Positions 47,907-47,955 of a stretch of DNA of 47,955 nt are shown here, piece after piece. Below the pieces are notes generated by a model. That model ran no database searches. It had not been told where the DNA came from and saw nothing but the letters and a program-made list of their open reading frames with translations. This DNA is from an archaeon (GTDB lineage: Archaea > Thermoproteota > Nitrososphaeria > Nitrososphaerales > Gagatemarchaeaceae), in the NCBI GenBank assembly GCA_902812495.1, contig CADDZR010000009.1:1-47955 (forward strand). Direction: 5' to 3'. How positions within the stretch are numbered: position 1 is the stretch's first letter; each line of letters begins with the position of its first letter. The position numbers and the translations under genes were made by a program.

Positions 47907-47955
47907 TTGTTAAGAATAGAAGATTACAGGCCTAAGCAATGCATGCAAGAGATAC
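47907..47955 (+). CDS. Possible start of a plus-strand gene, cut off by the window edge
   Basis: A TTG at 47907 opens a frame (MLRIEDYRPKQCMQE) that stays open to the last base. A TATA-like CTTAAATAC (about 47878-47886) lies about 26 bases before it. Only 16 codons are visible, so this is weak; an ATG at 47943 in the same frame is an alternative. Confidence 0.3.
   Translation, partial: MLRIEDYRPKQCMQEI

Noticed and set aside
1-47955. tRNA, rRNA, CRISPR arrays, intact insertion sequences, replication origin
   Set aside because: No cloverleaf-like sequences, rRNA signatures, regularly spaced direct repeats, transposase genes or Orc1/Cdc6-type genes could be seen by eye. Small C/D-box RNAs cannot be excluded without a covariance search.

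Overview
This window is an archaeal chromosome segment, almost entirely core genes with few signs of mobile DNA. Archaeal markers are RNA polymerase subunit K, TFB, archaeal-type prolyl-tRNA synthetase, the tRNA splicing endonuclease EndA, TrmI-type tRNA methyltransferase, Alba, cofactor-independent phosphoglycerate mutase ApgM and an ATP-dependent DNA ligase. Ribosomal protein S25e is known from the TACK lineages and not from Euryarchaeota, so I infer a TACK archaeon. The many small winged-helix and zinc-ribbon proteins suggest the Thaumarchaeota/Aigarchaeota side, but the lineage cannot be settled from sequence alone. Heme O synthase, a Tat system and a dehydrogenase-type E1 pair point to respiration. 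Coenzyme F420 is made (cofE-cofD-cofC).

Layout. 1-2.6 kb: the 3' part of a peptide ABC transporter ATPase (frameshifted at the window edge), a tiny membrane protein, RpoK, a cyclophilin-like protein and S25e. 2.6-7.4 kb: DNA ligase, uracil phosphoribosyltransferase, and an NfeD protease with its slipin partner. 7.4-8.2 kb: the only long stretch without a convincing gene; it looks decayed. 8.2-19 kb: a PhoU-like protein with EndA, a TRAM protein divergent from TrmI, a Na+/Ca2+ exchanger-family pair, ProRS, two PfkB kinases tail to tail, Alba, LysA, thymidine kinase and a nucleoside phosphorylase. 19-25.6 kb: ApgM, a GalT-like protein lacking its nucleophilic histidine, and a five-gene minus-strand sugar-nucleotide operon. 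25.7-31.4 kb: heme O synthase, TatA-TatC (TatC with a zinc-ribbon tail), a membrane-tethered winged helix with a histone-deacetylase-fold enzyme, an AN1-like zinc protein, a deoxyribosyltransferase-like protein with RidA, and an Mrp ATPase. 31.5-35.3 kb: cofE-cofD-cofC plus an amidohydrolase in one overlapping plus-strand operon. 35.2-40.1 kb: an anion-type ABC transporter with a duplicated permease, an HExxH protein, a DUF355 protein, and a winged-helix/nucleotidyltransferase-like pair. 40.3-48 kb: TFB, dCTP deaminase, a CPBP protease, zinc-ribbon proteins, E1-alpha/E1-beta with a zinc alcohol dehydrogenase, a membrane/HTH pair, and unknown genes at the right edge.

Gene organisation is compact. 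Operons are joined by 4-base ATGA/GTGA/TTGA overlaps, GTG and TTG starts are common, and many first genes have a TATA-like box about 26 bases before the start codon, implying leaderless mRNAs. I used those boxes to correct several starts. I saw no rRNA, tRNA, CRISPR array or intact insertion sequence. The points most worth a second look are the GalT-like protein with HPN instead of HPH, the sugar nucleotidyltransferase with no ordinary start codon, the amidohydrolase tied to the F420 genes, the TatC zinc ribbon, the E1 pair without E2/E3, and the recurring membrane/winged-helix gene pairs.
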